From an uncultured Sphingomonadaceae bacterium (GTDB taxonomy: Bacteria; Pseudomonadota; Alphaproteobacteria; Sphingomonadales; Sphingomonadaceae): a DNA stretch of 12,951 bases. Made by a program: the position numbers and the translations under genes. Shown here piece by piece: positions 6,970-12,951 of this stretch. Location: contig CAMLGC010000069.1 of assembly GCA_946479505.1 (NCBI GenBank), positions 1 through 12,951 of the forward strand. The letters are read 5' to 3'. A model generated the notes under the pieces. The model saw only the letters and a program-made list of their open reading frames with translations. It searched no databases and was not told the DNA's origin. Position 1 is the stretch's first letter. Each line of letters starts with the position of its first letter.

Positions 6970-6987
6970 TCCCTGGAAGTCTGAATT

Positions 6988-7012
6988 GAAAAGGGCCGCC
7001 CCTGGGACGGCC
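6988..7012 (-). terminator. Leader hairpin with short T-tract upstream of rpmH (possible attenuator)
   Basis: On the minus strand, 7012-6994 forms an 8-bp GC-rich stem (GGCCGTCC with GGGCGGCC, one G-U) with a 3-nt loop, followed by CTTTTC. It lies between the predicted promoter and the rpmH ribosome binding site, so it is within the 5' leader. The stem and short T-run resemble an intrinsic terminator or attenuator. The run of only four T's makes efficient termination uncertain. It could alternatively be the terminator of the upstream small membrane protein gene. Confidence 0.5.
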
Positions 7013-7024
7013 TGACGGTCTGCG

Positions 7025-7053
7025 CCCATAGGGAAAGGCGCCCCGTGAGTCAA
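7025..7053 (-). promoter_or_regulatory. Sigma70-type promoter for the rpmH-rnpA-yidD-yidC-engB operon
   Basis: On the minus strand, TTGACT (7053-7048) and TATGGG (7030-7025) are separated by exactly 17 bp. The -35 matches consensus at five of six positions and the -10 at three of six, including the TAT start. Initiation would fall near 7018, giving a leader of about 55 nt that contains the hairpin at 7012-6994. The -35 overlaps the TGA stop of the upstream gene. Confidence 0.65.
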
Positions 7054-7421
7054 CGCGAACGCTCGCGTTTGTTGCGCTCGCCGAACCATCGTTTGAGCCG
7101 TTCCCCGACGCTCGGCGTCGGCTCGCGCAAGCCGCGTTCGATGTCGCGGGCTCGGCGGCGACGGAAGCTGCGGCGCCGAAGCCCGAAATCGGCCATCTCG
7201 CCCAATTTGGGCCAGCGCCGCTTTAGCCGCGCGAACCGCCGGCGCACCCATAAGGAGTTTCGCAGCAAGAGCGCGAGCCCCCCTGCAAACACGAAGATGC
7301 CGCCGGGACCCGGCAGGGCACCCACCACGGGCGCCGAGAGGACGAGCAGCACGCCGACGACCAGCAGCGCAATGCGTACGGCGGGATGCGAGCGGCGGCG
7401 GGTCGGGCGATCGGGCGTCAC
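7050..7421 (-). CDS. Small PGPGW-like transmembrane protein of unknown function
   Basis: The 123-aa protein has two hydrophobic segments, about 14-36 and 39-55, separated by the turn ALPGPGG. This resembles the PGPGW family of putative transmembrane proteins, with G in place of the final W. The rest is strikingly basic (RRFARLKRRW, RRRSFRRRRARD, KRWFGERNKRERSR), which predicts a cytoplasmic, possibly RNA- or lipid-binding tail. The family has no established role. The GTG at 7421 is used because no ATG precedes the first hydrophobic segment in frame, and TGAGGAAAT lies directly upstream with a short spacer. It is divergent from comM/yifB (138 bp apart). Its stop lies within the rpmH promoter, so it might be partly co-transcribed with rpmH. 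Confidence 0.75.
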   Translation of the reverse strand: MTPDRPTRRRSHPAVRIALLVVGVLLVLSAPVVGALPGPGGIFVFAGGLALLLRNSLWVRRRFARLKRRWPKLGEMADFGLRRRSFRRRRARDIERGLREPTPSVGERLKRWFGERNKRERSR

Positions 7422-7559
7422 ATTTCCTCATCTGGGGCGGGTGTGTTGCATGCGCAAGCCGCGGACGATCCGGCACGAAGCGAGGCAGCCGCGCCTTGCC
7501 GCGGTTCCCTCGCGACGAAAAGCGGCTATGAGACAAGGCGTTGGCTTTTGGGGGGAAGC

Positions 7560-9068
7560 ATGGCGGCGATCGTATCGACAGTGGCGTATCTCGGGCTGGA
7601 GGCGCGCGCGGTCGAGGTGCAGGTGCAGCTCATTCCGGGGCTGCCGGCGTTTCACGTCGTCGGGCTCGGCGACAAGGCGGTGGCCGAAAGCCGCGAACGG
7701 GTGCGCGGCGCGGTGGCGGCGCTGGGGCTCGCGCTTCCGCCCAAGCGGATCGTGGTCAATCTGTCACCGGCGGACCTGCCCAAGGAAGGATCGCATTTCG
7801 ACCTCCCGATCGCGCTTGCGCTGCTCGGCGCGATGGGGGTCGCCGATGTCGAGACGCTCGCCGATTACGTCGTCGTCGGCGAGCTCGGGCTCGACGGGCG
7901 GATCGCGCCGTCGCCCGGCGTGCTGCTTGCGGCGTTGCATGCGTCGGCGGAAGGGAAGGGGCTGGTCTGCCCCGCGGCGCAGGGCGCGGAAGCCGCGTGG
8001 GCGGGGTCGATCGAGGTGATCGCCGCACCCGATCTGCTCGGGCTGCTCAACCATTTCAAGGGACACGGGCTGCTATCGCCGCCACAGCCGGGCGAGGCCG
8101 AAGCGCCGGGTATCGGGCCCGATCTCAAGCAGGTGAAGGGCCAGGAAACCGCCAAGCGCGCGCTCGAGATCGCCGCGGCCGGCGGGCACAATCTGCTGAT
8201 GATAGGGCCGCCCGGCGCGGGCAAATCGTTGATGGCGAGCTGCCTTCCCGGAATCCTGCCGCCGCTCGATGCCGCGGAGGCGCTCGAGGCCTCGATGGTG
8301 CAGTCGGTGGCGGGGACGCTTTCGGGCGGACGGCTGACGCGGACGCGGCCCTATCGGAGCCCGCATCACTCGGCCTCGATGGCCGCGCTCGTCGGTGGCG
8401 GGCTCAAGGTAAAGCCGGGCGAGGTGAGCCTGGCGCATCTGGGCGTGCTGTTCCTCGACGAGCTGCCCGAATTCCAGCGCAGCGTGCTCGATTCGCTGCG
8501 CCAGCCGCTCGAGACGGGGATGGTGAGTGTCGCGCGGGCGAACGCGCACGTCACCTTTCCGGCGCGGGTGCAGCTCGTCGCGGCGATGAATCCGTGCCGG
8601 TGTGGGCATCTGGGCGACGCCTCGCTGGCGTGCTCGCGCGCGCCGCGCTGCGCGGCCGACTATCAGGCGAAGGTATCGGGACCGCTGCTCGACCGGATCG
8701 ACCTGCATGTCGAGGTGCAGGCGGTGACCGCGGCCGATCTCGTCCTGCCGCCGCCCGCCGAAGGATCGGCCGAGGTGGGCGCACGCGTCGCCGAGGCGCG
8801 GTCTGTCCAGGCGGAGCGCTATGCTGATGCCGATGTGCGCACCAATGCCGAAATCGACGGCGACCTTCTGGAAGCGGTCGCGACGCCCGACGAGGCGGGC
8901 CGCAAGCTGCTGGCGCAGGCGGCTGAGGCGATGCGGCTCTCCGCGCGCGGCTATACGCGCGTGCTGCGGGTGGCACGGACGATCGCGGATTTGGCCGGCG
9001 CTGGTGAGATCGGGCGCCTCCACGTCGCCGAGGCGCTGAGCTACAGGCGGCAGGCGCCGCGCAGCTAA
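7560..9068 (+). CDS. comM: YifB/ComM family Mg-chelatase-like AAA+ ATPase
   Basis: The 502-aa product has the family layout. An N-terminal Lon-protease-like ChlI domain (about 20-145, with GLPAFHVVGLGDKAVAESRERV and GSHFDLPIALA) precedes an AAA+ module. That module has Walker A GPPGAGKS (216-223), Walker B VLFLDE (296-301) and sensor-like AAMNP (341-345). A four-Cys cluster C346-x-C348-x9-C358-x5-C364 suits a zinc site. The conserved SGPLLDRIDLHVEV (373-386) and C-terminal RGYTRVLRVARTIADL close the protein. Work on ComM in naturally competent bacteria shows a hexameric branch-migration helicase aiding integration of transformed DNA. Non-competent bacteria also keep it. The ATG at 7560 follows GGGGGAAG and starts at the family's conserved N-terminus. 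The stop is 25 bp before the FNT gene, suggesting one transcript. Confidence 0.95.
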   Translation: MAAIVSTVAYLGLEARAVEVQVQLIPGLPAFHVVGLGDKAVAESRERVRGAVAALGLALPPKRIVVNLSPADLPKEGSHFDLPIALALLGAMGVADVETLADYVVVGELGLDGRIAPSPGVLLAALHASAEGKGLVCPAAQGAEAAWAGSIEVIAAPDLLGLLNHFKGHGLLSPPQPGEAEAPGIGPDLKQVKGQETAKRALEIAAAGGHNLLMIGPPGAGKSLMASCLPGILPPLDAAEALEASMVQSVAGTLSGGRLTRTRPYRSPHHSASMAALVGGGLKVKPGEVSLAHLGVLFLDELPEFQRSVLDSLRQPLETGMVSVARANAHVTFPARVQLVAAMNPCRCGHLGDASLACSRAPRCAADYQAKVSGPLLDRIDLHVEVQAVTAADLVLPPPAEGSAEVGARVAEARSVQAERYADADVRTNAEIDGDLLEAVATPDEAGRKLLAQAAEAMRLSARGYTRVLRVARTIADLAGAGEIGRLHVAEALSYRRQAPRS

Positions 9069-9093
9069 TCGGCCCAGCGGACGTTGGACGAGG

Positions 9094-9963
9094 ATGGACG
9101 AGGATGGCGCCCAGGACGACTCGCTGAGCCGCAAGCCCCAGGAGGGCGAGCACGAAGGCAAGGTCGAGCTTACCGGCAACGAGAAACACCAGGTCGAGAA
9201 GCGCGAATCGCCCGGTGCGCGCGTCGTCCACGAGGTCATCCGCCGACAGGGTGACGAGGAGCTCAAGCGCCCCGCGCTGTCGCTGATGTGGTCGGGATTT
9301 GCAGCCGGGGTTGCGATCAGCGCGTCCGTTCTGGGGCAGGCGCTGCTGCTCGAGCATTTGCCCGACGCGCCGTGGCGGCCGCTGGTGGCGAGCTTCGGCT
9401 ATACGCTCGGCTTCCTGATCGTGATCCTGAGCCGGCTCCAGCTTTTCACCGAAAGCACGCTTTCGGCGGTGATCCCGGTCGCGACGGAGTTGACGCCGAT
9501 CAACGTCGCGCGGATCGCGCGGCTCTGGGGGATCGTGTTCGCGGCGAATCTCGCCGGAACCTTATTCATCGCCTGGCTCACGATCGAGGGATGGATCGGC
9601 ATTCCCGATCAGCTCGGTGCGCAGCTCGCGGTCGCCCGTCATGCGCTCGACCATCCGCCGGTGGAGGTGCTGAGCGCAGGCGTGCCGGCGGGGTTCCTGA
9701 TGGCGGCGGTGGCCTGGGCGCTGCCGAGCGCACGCGGGCAGGAATTCTTCGTCGTGCTCACCTTCACCTATTTCATCGCGCTCGGCGGGTTCGCGCATGT
9801 CGTCGCCGGATCGAGCGAGGCGTGGCTGCTGCTCATTGCCGGCGAGATCGGCATCGATCGGGCGATGGTCGGCTTCATCTTCCCCGCGCTGGTGGGAAAC
9901 GTGATTGGCGGCACCGGGCTGTTTGCGCTTCTCGCGCACGCGCAGGTCCGCCACGAGCTGTAG
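9094..9963 (+). CDS. Formate/nitrite transporter (FNT) family membrane protein, YfdC-like
   Basis: The 289-aa protein begins with a charged, Glu/Lys/Asp-rich cytoplasmic segment of about 60 residues, then six hydrophobic segments: about 63-86, 98-115, 141-163, 192-210, 217-240 and 256-281. ELKRPALSLMWSGFAAGVAISASVLGQA (56-83) and FIALGGFAHVVAGS (227-240) are typical of the FNT fold. H235 matches the central pore histidine of FocA-type channels. The long acidic N-terminus and sequence style are closest to the YfdC branch, whose substrate is not established, so formate or nitrite transport is not claimed. The ATG at 9094 is the start because GGA lies 5 nt upstream. The nearby ATG at 9104 is out of frame. 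It is probably co-transcribed with comM. Confidence 0.88.
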   Translation: MDEDGAQDDSLSRKPQEGEHEGKVELTGNEKHQVEKRESPGARVVHEVIRRQGDEELKRPALSLMWSGFAAGVAISASVLGQALLLEHLPDAPWRPLVASFGYTLGFLIVILSRLQLFTESTLSAVIPVATELTPINVARIARLWGIVFAANLAGTLFIAWLTIEGWIGIPDQLGAQLAVARHALDHPPVEVLSAGVPAGFLMAAVAWALPSARGQEFFVVLTFTYFIALGGFAHVVAGSSEAWLLLIAGEIGIDRAMVGFIFPALVGNVIGGTGLFALLAHAQVRHEL

Positions 9964-9995
9964 TCGACGCGTCGCGCGGTTCGCTGTTTTTCCGG

Positions 9996-10025
9996 CTGGA
10001 AGAACCGGCTGTGCCCACCTATAGC
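9996..10025 (+). promoter_or_regulatory. Weak candidate promoter for tRNA-Leu
   Basis: CTGGAA (9996-10001) and TATAGC (10020-10025) are 18 bp apart, about 45 bp before the tRNA. The -35 match is poor. Between it and the tRNA is a 6-bp inverted repeat CCCGGC/GCCGGG (10043-10061). This is only a plausible site. Confidence 0.25.
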
Positions 10026-10071
10026 CGCTTGCGACGGTCGATCCCGGCGGCTTTGGCCGGGCGGGCGACAC

Positions 10072-10158
10072 GCGGGTGTGGCGGAATTGGTAGACGCGCC
10101 GGACTCAAAATCCGGTTCTGGAGACAGAGTGTCGGTTCGAGCCCGACCACCCGTACCA
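10072..10158 (+). tRNA. tRNA-Leu (anticodon CAA)
   Basis: The 87-nt class II tRNA has acceptor arms GCGGGTG and CACCCGT (first pair G-U). Its D-arm carries the Leu-typical TGGCGGAATTGGTAGACGC. The anticodon stem is CCGGA/TCCGG around the loop CTCAAAA, giving anticodon CAA, which reads UUG. It has a long variable arm (CTG/CAG stem), a T-arm GTCGG-TTCGAGC-CCGAC, discriminator A and an encoded CCA. The open frame starting inside it (10078) is a known kind of false gene. Confidence 0.97.
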
Positions 10159-10195
10159 TCTTTGTCGCGATCCGGGCGTTGCCGCGCGGGCTCGC

Positions 10196-10906
10196 TCAGG
10201 CGGTGTGCTTGTCGCAGGTGGCGCGCTCGGACGCGGGAGCGAAATTGTAGAGCTGGGTGAAGTCGCGGTCGTCGCGAACGACGAACGAGGCGATGTAGTG
10301 AATCCGCGGCTCGCCGAGCAGCCAGCGCCCCATCAGCGGGCGATATTGATAGTTGATCTCGACGAACATCACCCCCGAATCCTCGGGCGCATTCACCTGG
10401 GCGCCCGCCTCGCCCATCCCCTGTGGTACGGGCGTGCCGATGGTGTCGGAGGTGTTGTCGGTGCCGTCCTCGGGATCGGTCGTCCCGTAGCTCGAATCCC
10501 ATCCTGCGCCGCTCATCTTGCCGATGCAGCGCTGCCAGTGAATGCGCTGGACACCGTCCTCGTTCTCGAGGCTGGACAGCGTGATGCGGCCATTCTCGAG
10601 CAGGTGGAGCCCCTTGCCCTGGAGCCGGACCGCCTGGAGGACGTCGTTGATGTCGACCTCGCGGAGCTGCTGGATCGAATCGCTGCCGCCCACGATCCCC
10701 ACACGCGAGGCGTTGTCGGCGAGCGCCATCGCGATCTGGCTGACCTTGAGATTGGCGAGCGCGAGATTGGCGACCTCGATACCATAGGCGCCGATGCCGA
10801 GCACGAGCGGGAGCCCATAGGCGAACTCGATCAGCGCGACGCCGCTGCAAGCATCGCGGAACCGACGCGCAAGGCGGGGAAGACGGGGGAGGGGGCGTGT
10901 CATCAT
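10196..10906 (-). CDS. TadE-type pseudopilin / pilus assembly protein
   Basis: The 236-aa protein has a short basic N-terminus (about 1-19), then SGVALIEFAYGLPLVLGIGAYGIEVANLALANLK. G22 followed by VALIE places a glutamate at +5 of a potential prepilin peptidase cut, as in TadE/TadF pseudopilins, ahead of a hydrophobic helix (about 23-45). The rest should be periplasmic and includes a Thr/Asp-rich loop (residues 144-156) and two cysteines (C126, C232). Its ATG at 10906 shares one base with the stop of the preceding gene (TAATG), so translation is likely coupled. It is the last of the three tad genes seen here and ends 37 bp from the convergent tRNA-Leu. Its place suggests a minor pilin or assembly factor of a Tad (Flp) pilus; the exact subtype (TadE or TadF) is not settled. 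Confidence 0.82.
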   Translation of the reverse strand: MMTRPLPRLPRLARRFRDACSGVALIEFAYGLPLVLGIGAYGIEVANLALANLKVSQIAMALADNASRVGIVGGSDSIQQLREVDINDVLQAVRLQGKGLHLLENGRITLSSLENEDGVQRIHWQRCIGKMSGAGWDSSYGTTDPEDGTDNTSDTIGTPVPQGMGEAGAQVNAPEDSGVMFVEINYQYRPLMGRWLLGEPRIHYIASFVVRDDRDFTQLYNFAPASERATCDKHTA

Positions 10907-11493
10907 TATCCGCAGGGATTCTCGATTTCGGTGGTCGATTGCTGCTGATAGGGCTGGTTCTTGAGCAGCGTTTGTGCCGTCAAGGTGACATCAGCGGACC
11001 GGCCGAGCAGCGACATCACCGGGAACACGCGCGCATAGGTCACCGAAAAGGTGTAGAGCGTCACGTCGTCGGCGCCGCCCTGGCTTCGAACACCGGGATC
11101 CGCGTCCCACACTCCGTTGCCGTTGATGTCGTCAAAGCACTCGCCGGAATCGTACCGGTTGTTGCCGTTCGCGTCGGTGAAAACCTCGGGCTTGATCGAA
11201 GAGAAGGTCTGATAGCTGCGACGCACGGAATCATAGTCGGTGATATTGACCAGCGCGCGCATCTGATCGAGCACGGCGGCATCGATCGTGCCGGTGCTGT
11301 CGGCGCCGCCTTCGATGGCCGAATCGCGCCCGGCCTTCTGCACCGCGCCCTCGAGGATCGCCTGGGCGTAGATTTGGTACATCAGGTCGCACAGCCCCAT
11401 CAGCAGCATCATCAGCACCGGCAGAATGATGACGAATTCGATGATCGTCGCGCCGCGACGATCGCCGCGGAGGGAGGCGAGCATGCGGATCAT
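10906..11493 (-). CDS. TadE-family pseudopilin with EF-hand-like Asp/Asn loops
   Basis: The 195-aa protein starts with a basic leader MIRMLASLRGDRRG and a G14-ATIIE(19)F motif, giving the Glu +5 expected of Tad pseudopilins, followed by a hydrophobic helix (about 15-36). The periplasmic part contains two loops resembling calcium-binding repeats: DANGNNRYDSGE (107-118) and DINGNGVWDADPG (122-134). The segment VTYARVFPVMSLLG before a C-terminal Gln/Thr tail is typical of TadE-like proteins. Its ATG at 11493 overlaps the TadG stop (ATGA) and its TAA overlaps the next start (TAATG), so all three tad genes form one tight unit. A start at the second Met (codon 4) is possible but would break the overlap. 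Confidence 0.88.
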   Translation of the reverse strand: MIRMLASLRGDRRGATIIEFVIILPVLMMLLMGLCDLMYQIYAQAILEGAVQKAGRDSAIEGGADSTGTIDAAVLDQMRALVNITDYDSVRRSYQTFSSIKPEVFTDANGNNRYDSGECFDDINGNGVWDADPGVRSQGGADDVTLYTFSVTYARVFPVMSLLGRSADVTLTAQTLLKNQPYQQQSTTEIENPCG

Positions 11494-12951
11494 TCGGAAA
11501 TCCGAAGCATCGCCACACGCTCGGCGATTTTCTTGAATGCGTCCGACAGTTCGGTCTTGCTCGACGCCGTGAAGGCGTAGTTGCCCTGCGACGCGCACTG
11601 CTTGAGCTCGGGGGTGAGCGCGGTGCCGAGCGCGATGACATAGACCTCGATGCCGAGCTTGTTCTTGGCGACCGAGCATTCGGTGAGGAAGCGCGCGGTA
11701 TGGTTGGCATAGTCGTTCGACAGCGTCGAGCCGGTGACGCGGCGGTCGAACTCCTCGATGCCGTACAGGCCGTAAATCCTCGAATTCGGCGCCATCGCGC
11801 CGTCGGTCATGAAGACGATCACCTGGTGCGGGAGCTTGCGCCCGGGGGGCGCGGCGTTGTTCGTGGCGAAGATGCCGTTGCGTGACAGCATCCGCACGCC
11901 CCAGATCATCCCGACATCGTGATAGGTTCCGCCGAGCGCCCGGAAATCGTTGTCGTGGACGTAGTTGTACACGTCCTGCGCGGTCATTTCGGTCGGCAGC
12001 CTCGCGGGCATGCCACACGGCGCATAGCCGTATTTCTGCAAATAGCTTTCCGAGTAGCCCGGATATTGGCCATTGGAAAAGGCGATGTCCTGGCTGCTCG
12101 AAGAGTTGCGGTACCACACGACATCGGGCCACATCGGCTTCCAGCGCTCGGCGGCATTGCCGGGCACGAGATCGGGGTCGAGGTCCGGCGGCAGATTGTC
12201 GATGCTGAACGTGGTATTGGCGTTCGTCTTCGCCTCTTCGATGCAGCCCTGCCATTTGGATTTGCTGCCATCGGTGCGCGTCGGATCGGTCACCGTCTGC
12301 CCGGCGACGTAGTTGCTCACGTCCTGCGGCCACTTTTCGTAACGCCAATAGGGCGACGTGACGGATACCTTGTCGGCCACGCAATGGTTTGCGCTGTTGT
12401 AATATTGCCAGGAGGTATTGCCGATGTCGGTGTACGATCCGTTCGAATTGTAATCGCGCGTCTGCGCGCGCGAAAGGCACGTGTTTCGGCTGTCGGCGGA
12501 GATCTCGATATTCTGCCGCACCCAATCGGTAATCATCACCTTGTGACGGCTCTGGTAGTCGTAGCTGCCCGAGATCATGTATTCCTGCGGGATCAGCTTG
12601 CCGACATTGACGGACGAGGAATACGTCACGAATCCATAGCGGAAGCGCGTATTGGCATCGATGTTTCCGCGGATCGTGGTGTCGAAATCGACCACCGCGT
12701 CGCGCAGCGCGGAGAGCTTCGAGCCCGATTTCTCGATATCGTAATATCCCGTCGTGTTATCATCACGAACATAGGTATCGGGCGTGCCGCCGCAGGTCGT
12801 CGGGTCGTCGGGCTTGCACGCCATCGAGCCGGTCGTGTCGAGCACGAACATCACATCGGTATCGGCAAGGTCGTAGCGCGCCTCGCAGGTGACGGTGAGC
12901 GTGGAATCCGCCGCCTTGAACATCTTCATGATGGTCATCGGCACGGTTGCC
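11490..12951 (-). CDS. TadG-like pilus assembly protein with VWA domain, 5'-truncated by window edge
   Basis: The frame continues through the right edge of the window, so the GTG at 12944 is internal and the N-terminal TadE-like anchor is missing. Counting from that GTG, the VWA fold starts at DVMFVLDTTGSM (30-41), which supplies the DxTxS metal-site motif. It resumes with GGTYHDVGMIWG (338-349, T340 being the MIDAS threonine) and VIVFMTDGAM (375-384). Between them lies a long insertion (about 110-330) rich in Tyr, Asn, Ser and Asp, usual for this group in sphingomonads. At least eight cysteines suggest periplasmic disulfides. The C-terminal FKKIAERVAMLRISE matches TadG ends. TadG is thought to link the Tad secretion complex to the outer cell envelope. 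AT-leaning Asn/Tyr/Ser codons make it less GC-rich than its neighbours. Confidence 0.88.
   Translation of the reverse strand, partial: ATVPMTIMKMFKAADSTLTVTCEARYDLADTDVMFVLDTTGSMACKPDDPTTCGGTPDTYVRDDNTTGYYDIEKSGSKLSALRDAVVDFDTTIRGNIDANTRFRYGFVTYSSSVNVGKLIPQEYMISGSYDYQSRHKVMITDWVRQNIEISADSRNTCLSRAQTRDYNSNGSYTDIGNTSWQYYNSANHCVADKVSVTSPYWRYEKWPQDVSNYVAGQTVTDPTRTDGSKSKWQGCIEEAKTNANTTFSIDNLPPDLDPDLVPGNAAERWKPMWPDVVWYRNSSSSQDIAFSNGQYPGYSESYLQKYGYAPCGMPARLPTEMTAQDVYNYVHDNDFRALGGTYHDVGMIWGVRMLSRNGIFATNNAAPPGRKLPHQVIVFMTDGAMAPNSRIYGLYGIEEFDRRVTGSTLSNDYANHTARFLTECSVAKNKLGIEVYVIALGTALTPELKQCASQGNYAFTASSKTELSDAFKKIAERVAMLRISE

Noticed and set aside
6970..7536. Upstream continuation of the rnpA frame to 343 residues
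   Set aside because: The part before 6969 runs antisense-free but through the promoter, leader hairpin and PGPGW gene in another frame, and its Arg/Ala/Pro composition is that of a shadow frame.
9104..9106. Second ATG as the start of the FNT gene
   Set aside because: It is out of frame with the transporter. The GGACGAGGATG string is a chance tandem duplication at the start region.
8073..9266. Long minus-strand open frame opposite comM (397 codons)
   Set aside because: Shadow of the well-supported comM coding frame, with Arg/His/Pro-rich sequence and no recognisable domain.
10078..10260. Open frame of 60 codons beginning MAELVDAPDSKSGSG
   Set aside because: It lies mostly inside the tRNA-Leu gene. 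This frame of tRNA-Leu is a familiar source of false protein annotations.
12942..12944. GTG as the start of the TadG-like protein
   Set aside because: The frame is open to the window edge, and the sequence before it (ATVPMTIMKMF) continues the pattern expected inside a TadG protein, so the true start is outside.
1..12951. CRISPR arrays, transposases, integrases or defence-type cassettes
   Set aside because: No regular spaced repeats and no matching protein motifs were found. Apart from the repeats noted, the window is conserved housekeeping and pilus genes.

Overview
The window looks like ordinary chromosome of a GC-rich alphaproteobacterium, most likely a sphingomonad (Sphingomonas or a close relative). 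This is inferred from the strongly G/C-ended codons, the gene order rpmH-rnpA-yidD-yidC-engB, GC-rich palindromic intergenic repeats, and the protein sequences of EngB, YidC, the YfdC-type FNT protein and the Tad pseudopilins. No database search was possible.

Layout. (1) At 1-1494 (+) is the 3' part of a HAMP-GGDEF-EAL cyclic-di-GMP enzyme. It overlaps tail to tail with dapE (minus strand), which is followed upstream by a glutathione S-transferase family gene. (2) At 3379-3803 is a non-coding, repeat-bearing stretch. (3) At 3804-6969 (minus) is a compact essential operon, read right to left: rpmH (L34), rnpA (RNase P protein), yidD, yidC and engB. It has a good sigma70-type promoter at 7053-7025 and a GC-rich leader hairpin. 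Most junctions are start/stop overlaps: GTGA for rnpA/yidD and ATGA for yidC/engB. (4) A small PGPGW-type membrane protein gene lies just upstream on the same strand. (5) Divergent from it are a ComM/YifB Mg-chelatase-like AAA+ gene and, 25 bp later, an FNT-family channel gene. (6) A tRNA-Leu(CAA) with encoded CCA follows. (7) At 10196-12951 (minus) are three overlapping tad-locus genes: a 5'-truncated VWA-domain TadG-like protein and two TadE-type pseudopilins.

Two places do not fit a routine annotation. First, engB carries a 132-bp GC-rich palindromic element with 27-bp terminal inverted repeats (one mismatch) after its second codon. It is exactly 44 codons long and has no stop in any frame of the coding strand, so EngB gains a Gly/Pro-rich N-terminal stretch. 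Without it the gene would encode 212 aa, close to the usual EngB length. This resembles the in-frame palindromic elements of Rickettsia. Second, the rnpA frame has no ATG, GTG, TTG or CTG near the conserved N-terminus of the RNase P protein. The only usable conventional start is an ATG 7 nt before the rpmH start, which would nest rpmH entirely inside rnpA, as described for Thermus.

No CRISPR array, integrase, transposase or antiviral-type cassette is visible.
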